From positions 1-6,670 of the forward strand of contig JAEWDJ010000228.1 of assembly GCA_023390155.1 (NCBI GenBank): a stretch of 6,670 nt of DNA. The letters are read 5' to 3'. Origin of the DNA: Actinomycetes bacterium. Its GTDB lineage: Bacteria > Actinomycetota > Actinomycetes > Actinomycetales > Microbacteriaceae. Made by a program: the position numbers and the translations under genes. Positions 1-5,271 of the stretch are shown piece by piece. The notes below the pieces were generated by a model. It was given only the letters and a program-made list of their open reading frames with translations. It was not told where the DNA came from and made no database searches. How positions within the stretch are numbered: the stretch's first letter is position 1; every line of letters starts with the position of its first letter.

Positions 1-218
1 ACGAGGCGTCGACCCTCGTCCCGCTGATCGACCTGCCCGAGCCGCACACCCCGGTCGAGGCCGCGCCGCGTCCCTCCGCGGAGGAGACGGAGCTGCTGCT
101 CGACTCGGTGCTCGACGCCCTCCCGGCCCCGAAGGAGCCGGGACAGGGCCGCAGCCGCAGCCGTCGGGCCAGCACCGCGGTCATCGCCGGCGGGGAGATC
201 GCCCGCCCCACCGAGTGA
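1..218 (+). CDS. rne: C-terminal tail of probable ribonuclease E/G (5' truncated by window)
   Basis: An open frame enters from the window edge (first full codon at base 3) and ends at TGA 216-218, giving about 71 residues. The visible part is low complexity: an acidic and proline-rich stretch (LPEPHTPVEAAPRPS, then EETELLLDSVLDAL), a basic cluster GRSRSRRAS, and the end TAVIAGGEIARPTE. No catalytic domain is visible. The call rests on context: in actinobacteria the gene directly before rplU-rpmA-obg is normally the endoribonuclease E/G that matures rRNA and starts mRNA decay, and these enzymes carry long disordered Arg-rich and acidic tails that bind RNA and partners. The tail fits, but alone it would not identify the family. 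Codon use is strongly GC-ending like its neighbours. Sure of the coding frame, moderately sure of the product. Confidence 0.62.
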   Translation, partial: EASTLVPLIDLPEPHTPVEAAPRPSAEETELLLDSVLDALPAPKEPGQGRSRSRRASTAVIAGGEIARPTE

Positions 219-231
219 TCACCGGCACCGC

Positions 232-294
232 ACGCTGAACGGACGGCCGCGCCCACCTCGATCGCGAGGAGGCGCGGCCGTCCGCGTTCAGTGT
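232..294. terminator. Long imperfect hairpin between convergent genes, probable bidirectional terminator
   Basis: The arms CTGAACG-GACGGCCGCGCC (235-253) and GGCGCGGCCGTC-CGCGTTCAG (271-291) pair throughout except for a 2-base bulge. ACG 232-234 can extend the base against TGT 292-294, and an inner stem CCTCG/CGAGG (256-260/265-269) with an ATCG loop caps it. There is no T-tract on either side, so it would be a GC-rich terminator of the kind common in actinobacteria. It lies 13 bases after the RNase stop and contains the stop codon of the convergent DUF4031 gene (288-290), so it can serve both transcripts. Confidence 0.75.
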
Positions 295-563
295 CGCCGC
301 ACGCGGTCCCGGGCCTTGACCCGCAGTCCGCTCGCGATCAGGCGCGTCACGAGCTCCTTGCCGGGCACGGCGACCGCCCCGGCGGCGACCAGCTCGTCGT
401 ACCGGCGGTCGGGGACATCGTAGTGATCCCGGTCGAACGCGCGCGCGGGGACGTCGTTGGCCGATGCGAACGCGTGGAGCTCGTCGAGCGACGCGTCGCT
501 GACCAGATGCGACCACAACATGCCGTGTGCGGGCCATGCCGGGGGATCGATCAAGACCGTCAT
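288..563 (-). CDS. DUF4031 domain-containing protein, 91 residues
   Basis: The product begins MTVLIDPPAWPAHGMLWSHL and carries the conserved pattern of the DUF4031 family: VDPP-like N-terminus with WPAHG (residues 10-14), SHLVSD (18-23), ELHAFA (28-33), RAFDRDHYDVP with a following RRY (41-55), and KELVTRL near 69-75. It spans the whole domain, which is typically a protein of under 100 residues. The function of DUF4031 is not established; the many conserved Asp, His and Arg residues look like a binding or catalytic site, but that is a guess. The frame stays open far upstream, but the family starts at this ATG. No Shine-Dalgarno precedes it; a TACAAT -10 lies six bases upstream, so the mRNA is probably leaderless. 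It runs opposite to both neighbours, divergent from rplU and convergent with the RNase gene. Confidence 0.88.
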   Translation of the reverse strand: MTVLIDPPAWPAHGMLWSHLVSDASLDELHAFASANDVPARAFDRDHYDVPDRRYDELVAAGAVAVPGKELVTRLIASGLRVKARDRVRRH

Positions 564-575
564 ACAATGATTGTA
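563..575 (-). promoter_or_regulatory. Palindromic -10 region at the DUF4031 start, probable leaderless promoter
   Basis: Bases 563-575 form a perfect 6-1-6 inverted repeat, TACAAT G ATTGTA. Read on the minus strand it is TACAAT (575-570), a good sigma-A -10 hexamer, followed by CATTGT and then the ATG at 563-561. This places the expected transcription start on the A of ATG. No clear -35 is seen at 17-18 bases (GGCACC). Leaderless mRNAs with TANNNT six to seven bases before the start codon are common in actinobacteria. The symmetry also suggests possible binding by a dimeric regulator. Confidence 0.55.
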
Positions 576-580
576 GGAAC

Positions 581-598
581 GGCGCCATCGATGGTGCC
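581..598. repeat. 18-bp near-palindrome, operator candidate in the divergent promoter region
   Basis: GGCGCCATC (581-589) is followed directly by GATGGTGCC (590-598). The two arms are reverse complements at 8 of 9 positions, the ninth being a G/T pair. It sits just upstream of the DUF4031 -10, over the expected -35 zone, and 27 bases before the -35 of the rplU promoter. The centre ATCGAT with GC-rich flanks resembles a two-fold symmetric protein site rather than an RNA hairpin, since there is no loop. No regulator can be named. Confidence 0.35.
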
Positions 599-625
599 GC
601 ACGGTCTCGGAGCCCCCTCGCTGAT

Positions 626-654
626 TTGACGAGAAGAGCGGCCTCGGGTAAAGT
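626..654 (+). promoter_or_regulatory. Sigma-A promoter of the rplU-rpmA operon
   Basis: TTGACG (626-631) and TAAAGT (649-654) are separated by exactly 17 bases and stand out as an AT-richer patch in GC-rich DNA. This is close to the housekeeping consensus and resembles strong rRNA-type actinobacterial promoters. The predicted start is near 661, which gives a 5' leader of about 166 nt before rplU. A second TTGACC at 654-659 has no matching -10. Confidence 0.75.
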
Positions 655-660
655 TGACCG

Positions 661-827
661 CTGGTGTGTGTAGGGCGTCGCCCGCATCGCGCCCACGGTT
701 TTCTGAGAGCCGCCCCCGCTCCGCGGTGCGGTCGGACTCGCCAGTGACTTCCGAGAACAGTAAGAGTAGGACCAGGTCCGGGCCGCATGGCCGCCGGGAG
801 CTGTTCCCCGACGAAAAGGTACTGAAA
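661..827 (+). promoter_or_regulatory. rplU 5' leader with alternative hairpins and a possible 12-codon upstream ORF
   Basis: This is the untranslated stretch between the predicted start site and the GTG of rplU. Visible pairings are GGGC/GCCC (673-676/680-683), competing with GGGCG/CGCCC (673-677/690-694) followed soon by TTTT; TCGGA/TCCGA (732-736/750-754); CCGGGCC/GGC-CCGG with a GCAT loop (778-797); and GGGA/TCCC (796-799/805-808). The last two share bases 796-797 and so exclude each other, just upstream of the rplU Shine-Dalgarno AAAGG (815-819). An ATG at 787 opens a 12-codon frame ending TGA 823-825, two bases before the rplU start. Autoregulatory leaders are known for L21 operons in other bacteria, but I cannot match this one to a described family. 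Confidence 0.4.
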
Positions 828-1136
828 GTGGTTTACGCAGTTGTGCGCGCCGGTGGCCGGCAGGAGAAGGTCGAGGTCGGCACCATCGTCACGATGGACC
901 GCATCAAGGCCGACAAGGACGGCAACGTCGAGCTGGCTGCGGTGCTGCTTGTCGACGGTGACAAGATCACCTCGGACGCCAAGTCCCTCGCCAAGGTGAA
1001 GGTCACGGCCGAGGTCCTGAACGACCTGCGCGGTCCGAAGATCGTCATCCAGAAGTTCAAGAACAAGACCGGCTACAAGAAGCGCCAGGGCCACCGTCAG
1101 GAGCTCACGCGCGTCAAGATCACCGGCATCAAGTAG
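828..1136 (+). CDS. rplU: 50S ribosomal protein L21
   Basis: The protein is 102 residues, the usual L21 length, and begins MVYAVVRAGGRQEKVEVG, the standard N-terminus of the family. It is a single beta-barrel-like domain ending with the signature region KFKNKTGYKKRQGHRQ (76-91) and TRVKITGI. L21 binds 23S rRNA in the large subunit and depends on L20 in assembly (family knowledge). The start is the GTG at 828: the upstream in-frame extension has no L21 likeness and its Met codon lies inside the promoter. AAAGG at 815-819, eight bases before GTG, is the ribosome binding site. It is first in an operon with rpmA, 30 bases away, driven by the promoter at 626-654. Confidence 0.97.
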   Translation: MVYAVVRAGGRQEKVEVGTIVTMDRIKADKDGNVELAAVLLVDGDKITSDAKSLAKVKVTAEVLNDLRGPKIVIQKFKNKTGYKKRQGHRQELTRVKITGIK

Positions 1137-1166
1137 CCGACCCGGACCTCCCGAGGAGAAGAAGAC

Positions 1167-1424
1167 ATGGCACACAAAAAGGGAGCGAGCTCCACTCGCA
1201 ACGGCCGCGACTCGAACGCCCAGCGTCTCGGCGTGAAGCGCTTCGGCGGCCAGACCGTCAACGCCGGTGAGATCCTGGTCCGCCAGCGCGGCACCCACTT
1301 CCACCCCGGCGTGAACGTCGGCCGTGGCGGCGACGACACCCTGTTCGCCCTCGCGGCGGGCGCCGTCGAATTCGGCAACAAGGGCGGCCGCAAGGTCGTC
1401 AACATCGTGGCGGTCGAGGCGTAG
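1167..1424 (+). CDS. rpmA: 50S ribosomal protein L27
   Basis: The protein has 85 residues and the full L27 signature: MAHKKGAS at the N-terminus, NGRDSNAQRLGVKRFGGQ (12-29), IVRQRGT-like ILVRQRGTHFHPGVNVG (36-52) and GGDDTLF (54-60). L27's flexible N-terminus reaches toward the peptidyl transferase centre and the ends of tRNA (family knowledge). Here it starts directly at MAHKKG, without the cleavable extension found in Firmicutes, so no protease processing is expected. GAGGAG at 1153-1158, eight bases before ATG, is a strong ribosome binding site. It is the second gene of the rplU operon, and the transcript is closed by the hairpin at 1448-1477. Confidence 0.98.
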   Translation: MAHKKGASSTRNGRDSNAQRLGVKRFGGQTVNAGEILVRQRGTHFHPGVNVGRGGDDTLFALAAGAVEFGNKGGRKVVNIVAVEA

Positions 1425-1447
1425 CCTCCACCACCAGCACCACTTTC

Positions 1448-1483
1448 CGGATGGGCGGGCTTCGGCCCGCCCATCCGCCGTTT
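1448..1483 (+). terminator. Intrinsic terminator after rpmA
   Basis: A perfect 13-bp stem, CGGATGGGCGGGC (1448-1460) with GCCCGCCCATCCG (1465-1477), is closed by a TTCG tetraloop and followed by CCGTTT. It lies 23 bases after the rpmA stop. The T-run is short, but stem strength and position make a terminator the best reading. It should largely separate the ribosomal protein mRNA from obg. Confidence 0.88.
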
Positions 1484-1538
1484 GAGAGACGGTCCGTCGA
1501 GGACCCGGATCCGCGGAGGATCCAGTAGGGAGCACCAC
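1484..1538 (+). promoter_or_regulatory. obg upstream region: small inverted repeats and ribosome binding site, no clear promoter
   Basis: Between the rpmA terminator and the obg ATG there is an 11-bp palindrome GACGG-T-CCGTC (1488-1498) and a hairpin of two GGATCC copies (1507-1512 and 1518-1523) around a GCGGA loop. The ribosome binding site AGGGAG (1527-1532) follows four bases later, six bases before ATG. The best promoter match, TTGAGA (1482-1487) with CCGGAT (1505-1510), is poor. A strong terminator upstream implies that obg needs either its own start or read-through. Confidence 0.4.
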
Positions 1539-3092
1539 ATGGCGACGTTCGTGGATCGCGTGACGTTGCATCTGCGCGCCGGCAACGGCGGCAACGGGTG
1601 CGTCTCGGTCCGGCGCGAGAAGTTCAAGCCGCTCGCCGGCCCCGACGGCGGCAACGGCGGCAACGGCGGCGACATCGTGCTCGTCGCCGACCCGCAGGTG
1701 ACGACCCTGCTCGGCTACCACCGGCACCCGCACCGGTCGAGCGACAACGGCGGCTTCGGGATGGGCGACCACCGCAGCGGCCACACGGGCGAGGACCTCG
1801 AGCTGCCCGTGCCCGTCGGCACCGTCGTCAAGAGCGAGTCCGGCGAGGAGCTGGCCGACCTGACCGAGCCCGGGATGCGCTACGTCGCGGCCCCCGGCGG
1901 CATCGGCGGCCTCGGCAACGCCGCGCTGGCGAACCCGAAGCGCAAGGCGCCCGGCTTCGCCCTACTCGGCACTCCCGGCTGGGAGGGCGACATCCGGCTC
2001 GAGCTGAAGACCGTCGCCGACGTCGCCCTCGTCGGCTACCCGTCGGCCGGCAAGTCGAGCCTCATCGCGGCACTCTCCGCCGCCAAGCCGAAGATCGCCG
2101 ACTACCCGTTCACGACCCTCCACCCGAACCTCGGCGTGGTGCAGGCGGGAGAGGTGCGCTACACCGTCGCCGATGTGCCCGGGCTGATCGAGGGCGCCAG
2201 CGAGGGCAAGGGGCTCGGGCTCGAGTTCCTGCGCCACGTGGAGCGCTGCTCGGCCCTCCTGCACGTGCTCGACTGCGCGACGCTCGAGCCCGGCCGCGAC
2301 CCGCTGAGCGACCTCGAGGTCATCCTCGCGGAGCTCGCCGCGTACCCGGTGCCCGACGGGCAGCTCCCGCTGCTCGAGCGGCCCCAGCTGATCGCCCTCA
2401 ACAAGATCGACGTCCCCGACGCGCGGGAGCTGGCCGACTTCGTCCGGCCGGACCTCGAGGCGCGAGGCTACCGGGTCTTCGAGATCTCGACCGTCAGCCA
2501 CGAAGGCCTGCGCCCGCTGTCGTTCGCCCTGGCGGAGCTCGTCGAGTCCGCGCGCCGCGAGCAGGCGGCGCTGGAGGAGGCGCGTCCGCGCATCGTGATC
2601 CGGCCCAAGGCCGTCGACGAGAGCGGCTACGTCGTCAAGGTGGAGGGCGGCAGCGACGGCCCCGTCTACCGCATCCTCGGGGCCAAGCCCGAGCGGTGGG
2701 TCGCGCAGACGGACTTCGCGAACGACGAGGCCGTCGGCTACCTGGCGGACCGGCTCGCGAAGCTCGGCGTCGAGGACTCGCTGTTCAAGGCGGGCGCCGT
2801 GGCCGGTTCGACGGTCGTCATCGGCCGCGACAACGGCGTGGTCTTCGACTGGGAGCCGACCCTCACCTCGACCGCGGAGCTCATGACGGCGCCGCGCGGC
2901 ACGGACGCGCGCCTGGACGCCAACAACCGTCCCACGCGCAACCAGCGCCGCGAGGACTACTTCGAGCGCATGGACGCGAAGGCCGAGGCCCGTGCGGAGC
3001 TGCTGCGCGAGCGCGAGGCCGGCCTCTGGCAGGACGACAGCTACGACGACAACGCCGGCGAGGCCGGCAGCGAGGAGACGGGCAGGGAATGA
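1539..3092 (+). CDS. obg: GTPase Obg (CgtA), large-subunit assembly GTPase
   Basis: This 517-residue protein has the three Obg domains in order. The glycine-rich Obg fold covers about 1-158 (AGNGGNG at 14-20, GPDGGNGGNGGD at 34-45, GGIGGLGNAAL at 120-130). The GTPase domain has G1 GYPSAGKSS (166-174), G2 YPFTTLHPNLG (189-199), G3 DVPGLIEGA (212-220), G4 NKID (288-291) and G5 STVSHEGL (317-324). The C-terminal OCT domain covers roughly 355-440. A charged, probably disordered tail of about 75 residues ends it, typical of actinobacterial Obg. Obg binds the 50S particle late in assembly and is tied to growth and stress signalling through GTP and ppGpp (family knowledge). G1 has Tyr and Ala where GFPSVGKS is common; both are mild changes. 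The ATG at 1539 is chosen because MATFVDRVTLHLRAGNG is the family N-terminus and has AGGGAG upstream. Its TGA overlaps the proB ATG. Confidence 0.97.
   Translation: MATFVDRVTLHLRAGNGGNGCVSVRREKFKPLAGPDGGNGGNGGDIVLVADPQVTTLLGYHRHPHRSSDNGGFGMGDHRSGHTGEDLELPVPVGTVVKSESGEELADLTEPGMRYVAAPGGIGGLGNAALANPKRKAPGFALLGTPGWEGDIRLELKTVADVALVGYPSAGKSSLIAALSAAKPKIADYPFTTLHPNLGVVQAGEVRYTVADVPGLIEGASEGKGLGLEFLRHVERCSALLHVLDCATLEPGRDPLSDLEVILAELAAYPVPDGQLPLLERPQLIALNKIDVPDARELADFVRPDLEARGYRVFEISTVSHEGLRPLSFALAELVESARREQAALEEARPRIVIRPKAVDESGYVVKVEGGSDGPVYRILGAKPERWVAQTDFANDEAVGYLADRLAKLGVEDSLFKAGAVAGSTVVIGRDNGVVFDWEPTLTSTAELMTAPRGTDARLDANNRPTRNQRREDYFERMDAKAEARAELLREREAGLWQDDSYDDNAGEAGSEETGRE
1647..1673 (+). 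repeat. Three tandem 9-bp units inside the Obg fold
   Basis: GGCGGCAAC, GGCGGCAAC and GGCGGCGAC follow each other in frame and encode GGN-GGN-GGD. This matches the glycine-rich polyproline-II helix segment of the Obg fold, so protein structure explains it; the near-identical codons could still make it prone to slippage in 9-base steps. Confidence 0.7.
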
Positions 3093-3940
3093 CCATCGAC
3101 GACCGCAGCCGGATCCCCGCGGCCAGACGCATCGTCGTCAAGGTCGGCTCCTCCTCGATCAGCGGGGACAACGCCGGGCAGATCCAGCCGCTCGTCGATG
3201 CGCTGGCCGAGGCCCACGGGCGCGGCACGCAGGTCGTCCTGGTCTCCTCCGGCGCGATCGCGACCGGCATCCCGTACCTCGCCCTCCAGGAGCGGCCGAC
3301 CGACCTCGCCACGCAGCAGGCGGCGGCCGCGGTGGGCCAGAACGTGCTCATCTACCGGTATCAGGACAGCCTCGACCGCTACGGGATCGTCGCCGGCCAG
3401 GTGCTGCTCACCGCGGGCGACATGGAGACGCCGACGCACCGCACCAACGCCAAGCGGGCGATGGAGCGGCTGCTCGACCTCCGCATCCTGCCCATCGTCA
3501 ACGAGAACGACACCGTGGCGACGCACGAGATCCGGTTCGGCGACAACGACCGGCTCGCGGCGCTCGTGGCGCTCCTCATCGAGGCGGACGTGCTCGTCCT
3601 CCTGTCGGACGTCGACGCGCTCTACACCAAGCCCCCGCAGGAGCCCGGCGCCGAGCGCATCGACCGGGTCGACTACGACGACGAGCTCGCGGGCGTGGAG
3701 ATCGGGGCGACCGGCCTGTCCGGCGTCGGGACCGGGGGAGCGCTCACCAAGGTGTCGGCCGCGCGCCAGGCCGCCGAGCGCGGAACCGCGGTGGTGCTGA
3801 CCGCGACCTCCCTCGTCGCGGAGGCTCTGCGCGGCGAGCAGGTCGGCACGTGGTTCGCCCCCGCGCCCGACGGCGTCCCGAGCGTCACCGGAGCGCTCTC
3901 GGCCGTCACGCCCGGCTCCGCCGCCCCCGCCGCGTCCTAG
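3089..3940 (+). CDS. proB: Glutamate 5-kinase, short form without PUA domain
   Basis: ProB phosphorylates glutamate with ATP to gamma-glutamyl phosphate, the first and usually feedback-controlled step of proline synthesis. The 283-residue product shows the amino acid kinase fold: IVVKVGSSSIS (15-25), VVLVSSGAIATGI (49-61), the segment around 100-125, PIVNENDTV (135-143), FGDNDRLAALVA (150-161), LLSDVDALYT (171-180) and GTGGALTK (214-221). The usual GTGGM has Ala here. E. coli ProB is 367 residues with a C-terminal PUA domain; here the kinase domain is followed only by about 25 Ala/Pro/Ser-rich residues and a stop, so the PUA domain is absent. The ATG overlaps the obg stop as ATGA; GAGGAG at 3072-3077 is the likely ribosome binding site, and translational coupling is likely. 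proA follows nine bases after the stop. Confidence 0.95.
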   Translation: MTIDDRSRIPAARRIVVKVGSSSISGDNAGQIQPLVDALAEAHGRGTQVVLVSSGAIATGIPYLALQERPTDLATQQAAAAVGQNVLIYRYQDSLDRYGIVAGQVLLTAGDMETPTHRTNAKRAMERLLDLRILPIVNENDTVATHEIRFGDNDRLAALVALLIEADVLVLLSDVDALYTKPPQEPGAERIDRVDYDDELAGVEIGATGLSGVGTGGALTKVSAARQAAERGTAVVLTATSLVAEALRGEQVGTWFAPAPDGVPSVTGALSAVTPGSAAPAAS

Positions 3941-3943
3941 ACT
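3938..3943 (+). promoter_or_regulatory. TAGACT -10 element, possible leaderless promoter of proA
   Basis: TAGACT matches TANNNT and ends six bases before the A of the proA ATG (3950), the spacing expected for leaderless transcription. Its TAG is also the proB stop codon. The only Shine-Dalgarno-like run, GGGAG (3944-3948), is one base from ATG, too close to work well, which favours a leaderless start. No -35 is recognisable. The same hexamer recurs at 5227-5232. Confidence 0.45.
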
Positions 3944-3949
3944 GGGAGC

Positions 3950-5218
3950 ATGTCTCAGACCACCGCCGCGCCCGTCGCGCTCGTCGACAAGCTCGCCGCG
4001 GCCAAGCACGCCTCGCTCGCCCTGGCGACGGCGACCACGCTGCAGAAGAACGCCGCCCTGACGGCGATCGCGAAGGGCGTGCTCGCCTCCGCCGATGACG
4101 TCCTCGCCGCCAACGAGCTCGACCTCGCCAACGGGCGCGAGAACGGTCTCAGCACCGGCCTCCTCGACCGGCTGACGCTGTCGACCGCGCGACTGCAGGG
4201 CCTGGCCGACGCGGTGCTCGAGGTCGTCGGGCTCACCGACCCCGTCGGGCAGGCCGTGCGCGGCAGCACCCTCCCGAACGGCGTCGCCATCTCGCAGGTG
4301 CGGGTGCCGTTCGGCGTGGTCGGCGCCATCTACGAGGCCCGGCCCAACGTCACGATCGACATCGCCGCTCTCGCCATCAAGAGCGGCAATGCGGCCGTCC
4401 TGCGCGGCGGCAGCGCGGCGATCGAGACCAACCGCGTCCTCGTCCGCGTCATCCAGGAGGCCCTCGCCGCCGCAGGACTGCCGGCCGACGCGGTGCAGAC
4501 CATCGACGAGTTCGGCCGCGCCGGCGCCGGCGAGCTCATGCGCGCCCGCGGCTACGTCGACGTGCTCATCCCGCGCGGCAGCGCCGAACTCATCCGCACG
4601 GTCGTGACCGAGTCGACCGTCCCCGTCATCGAGACCGGCGCGGGCGTCGTCCACATCGTGCTCGACGAGAGCGCCCGCGAGGACTGGGCGGTCGACATCG
4701 TGCGCAACGCCAAGGTGCAGCGGCCGAGCGTCTGCAACGCGGTGGAGACGCTGCTCGTGCACCGCTCCGCCGCCGACCGCCTGCTGCCGCCGGTGCTCGG
4801 CGCACTGGCCGAGGCGGGGGTCACCGTGCACGCCGACGAGCGCGCCCTGCCCTACGCCACCAACGGCGTGCCGGTCACCGAGGAGGACTGGGCGACCGAG
4901 CACATGAGCCTCGACATCTCGGTGAAGGTCGTCGACGACCTCGACGAGGCGATCGACCACATCCGCCGGTACTCGACCCAGCACACGGAGTCGATCATCA
5001 CCAACGACCTGGCGAACGCCGAGCGGTTCCTCGCCCAGGTCGACTCCGCCGTCGTGATGGTGAACGCCTCCACGCGGTTCACCGACGGCGGCGAGTTCGG
5101 CTTCGGGGCCGAGGTCGGCATCTCCACCCAGAAGCTGCACGCGCGCGGCCCCATGGGCCTGCCGGAGCTGACCAGCACCAAGTGGATCGTCCGCGGGTCC
5201 GGCCAGATCCGGGGCTGA
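3950..5218 (+). CDS. proA: Glutamate-5-semialdehyde dehydrogenase (gamma-glutamyl phosphate reductase)
   Basis: ProA reduces gamma-glutamyl phosphate with NADPH to glutamate-5-semialdehyde, which cyclises to pyrroline-5-carboxylate. The 422-residue product (E. coli: 417) shows the aldehyde dehydrogenase-type fold with family motifs: VPFGVVGAIYEARPNVT (119-135), KSGNAAVLRGG (144-154), ETGAGVVHIVLD (228-239), the catalytic region KVQRPSVCNAVETLLVH with nucleophile Cys262, SIITNDL (348-354), VNASTRF (371-377) and GEFGFGAEVGISTQKLHARGP (381-401). It works directly after ProB, and the two often associate because the acyl phosphate is labile (pathway knowledge). The ATG at 3950 gives the family N-terminus; initiation could be by coupling to proB or from a leaderless mRNA. 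No frameshift or missing motif is seen. Confidence 0.97.
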   Translation: MSQTTAAPVALVDKLAAAKHASLALATATTLQKNAALTAIAKGVLASADDVLAANELDLANGRENGLSTGLLDRLTLSTARLQGLADAVLEVVGLTDPVGQAVRGSTLPNGVAISQVRVPFGVVGAIYEARPNVTIDIAALAIKSGNAAVLRGGSAAIETNRVLVRVIQEALAAAGLPADAVQTIDEFGRAGAGELMRARGYVDVLIPRGSAELIRTVVTESTVPVIETGAGVVHIVLDESAREDWAVDIVRNAKVQRPSVCNAVETLLVHRSAADRLLPPVLGALAEAGVTVHADERALPYATNGVPVTEEDWATEHMSLDISVKVVDDLDEAIDHIRRYSTQHTESIITNDLANAERFLAQVDSAVVMVNASTRFTDGGEFGFGAEVGISTQKLHARGPMGLPELTSTKWIVRGSGQIRG

Positions 5219-5220
5219 GC

Positions 5221-5243
5221 GCCCGCTAGACTGATCGGCGGGC
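5221..5243 (+). promoter_or_regulatory. TAGACT promoter element inside an inverted repeat, upstream of the small membrane gene
   Basis: TAGACT at 5227-5232 is a -10-type hexamer identical to the one before proA; the expected start near 5239 would leave a leader of about 33 nt. It is flanked by the arms GCCCGC (5221-5226) and GCGGGC (5238-5243), so the -10 lies in the loop of a 6-bp inverted repeat that begins two bases after the proA stop. The repeat could be a weak terminator for proA, an operator, or chance in GC-rich DNA. No -35 is evident. Confidence 0.45.
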
Positions 5244-5271
5244 CAGCGCCCACCGGAAAGGAAGAACCCCG

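Noticed and set aside
291..629. 112-codon plus-strand frame across the DUF4031 gene
   Set aside because: It is antisense to a recognised family, starts inside the terminator hairpin and has no ribosome binding site or domain.
654..827. N-terminal extension of L21 from an upstream Met codon
   Set aside because: It would start inside the promoter -10, has no L21 likeness, and the GTG at 828 has a good ribosome binding site and the standard family N-terminus.
564..1784. Upstream extension of the DUF4031 frame on the minus strand
   Set aside because: It runs antisense through rplU, rpmA and part of obg; family sequence begins at the ATG at 563-561.
1598..3088. Open frame upstream of and in frame with proB, inside obg
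   Set aside because: The translation is Arg/Ala/Pro-rich shadow sequence of obg; ProB likeness begins only at the ATG at 3089.
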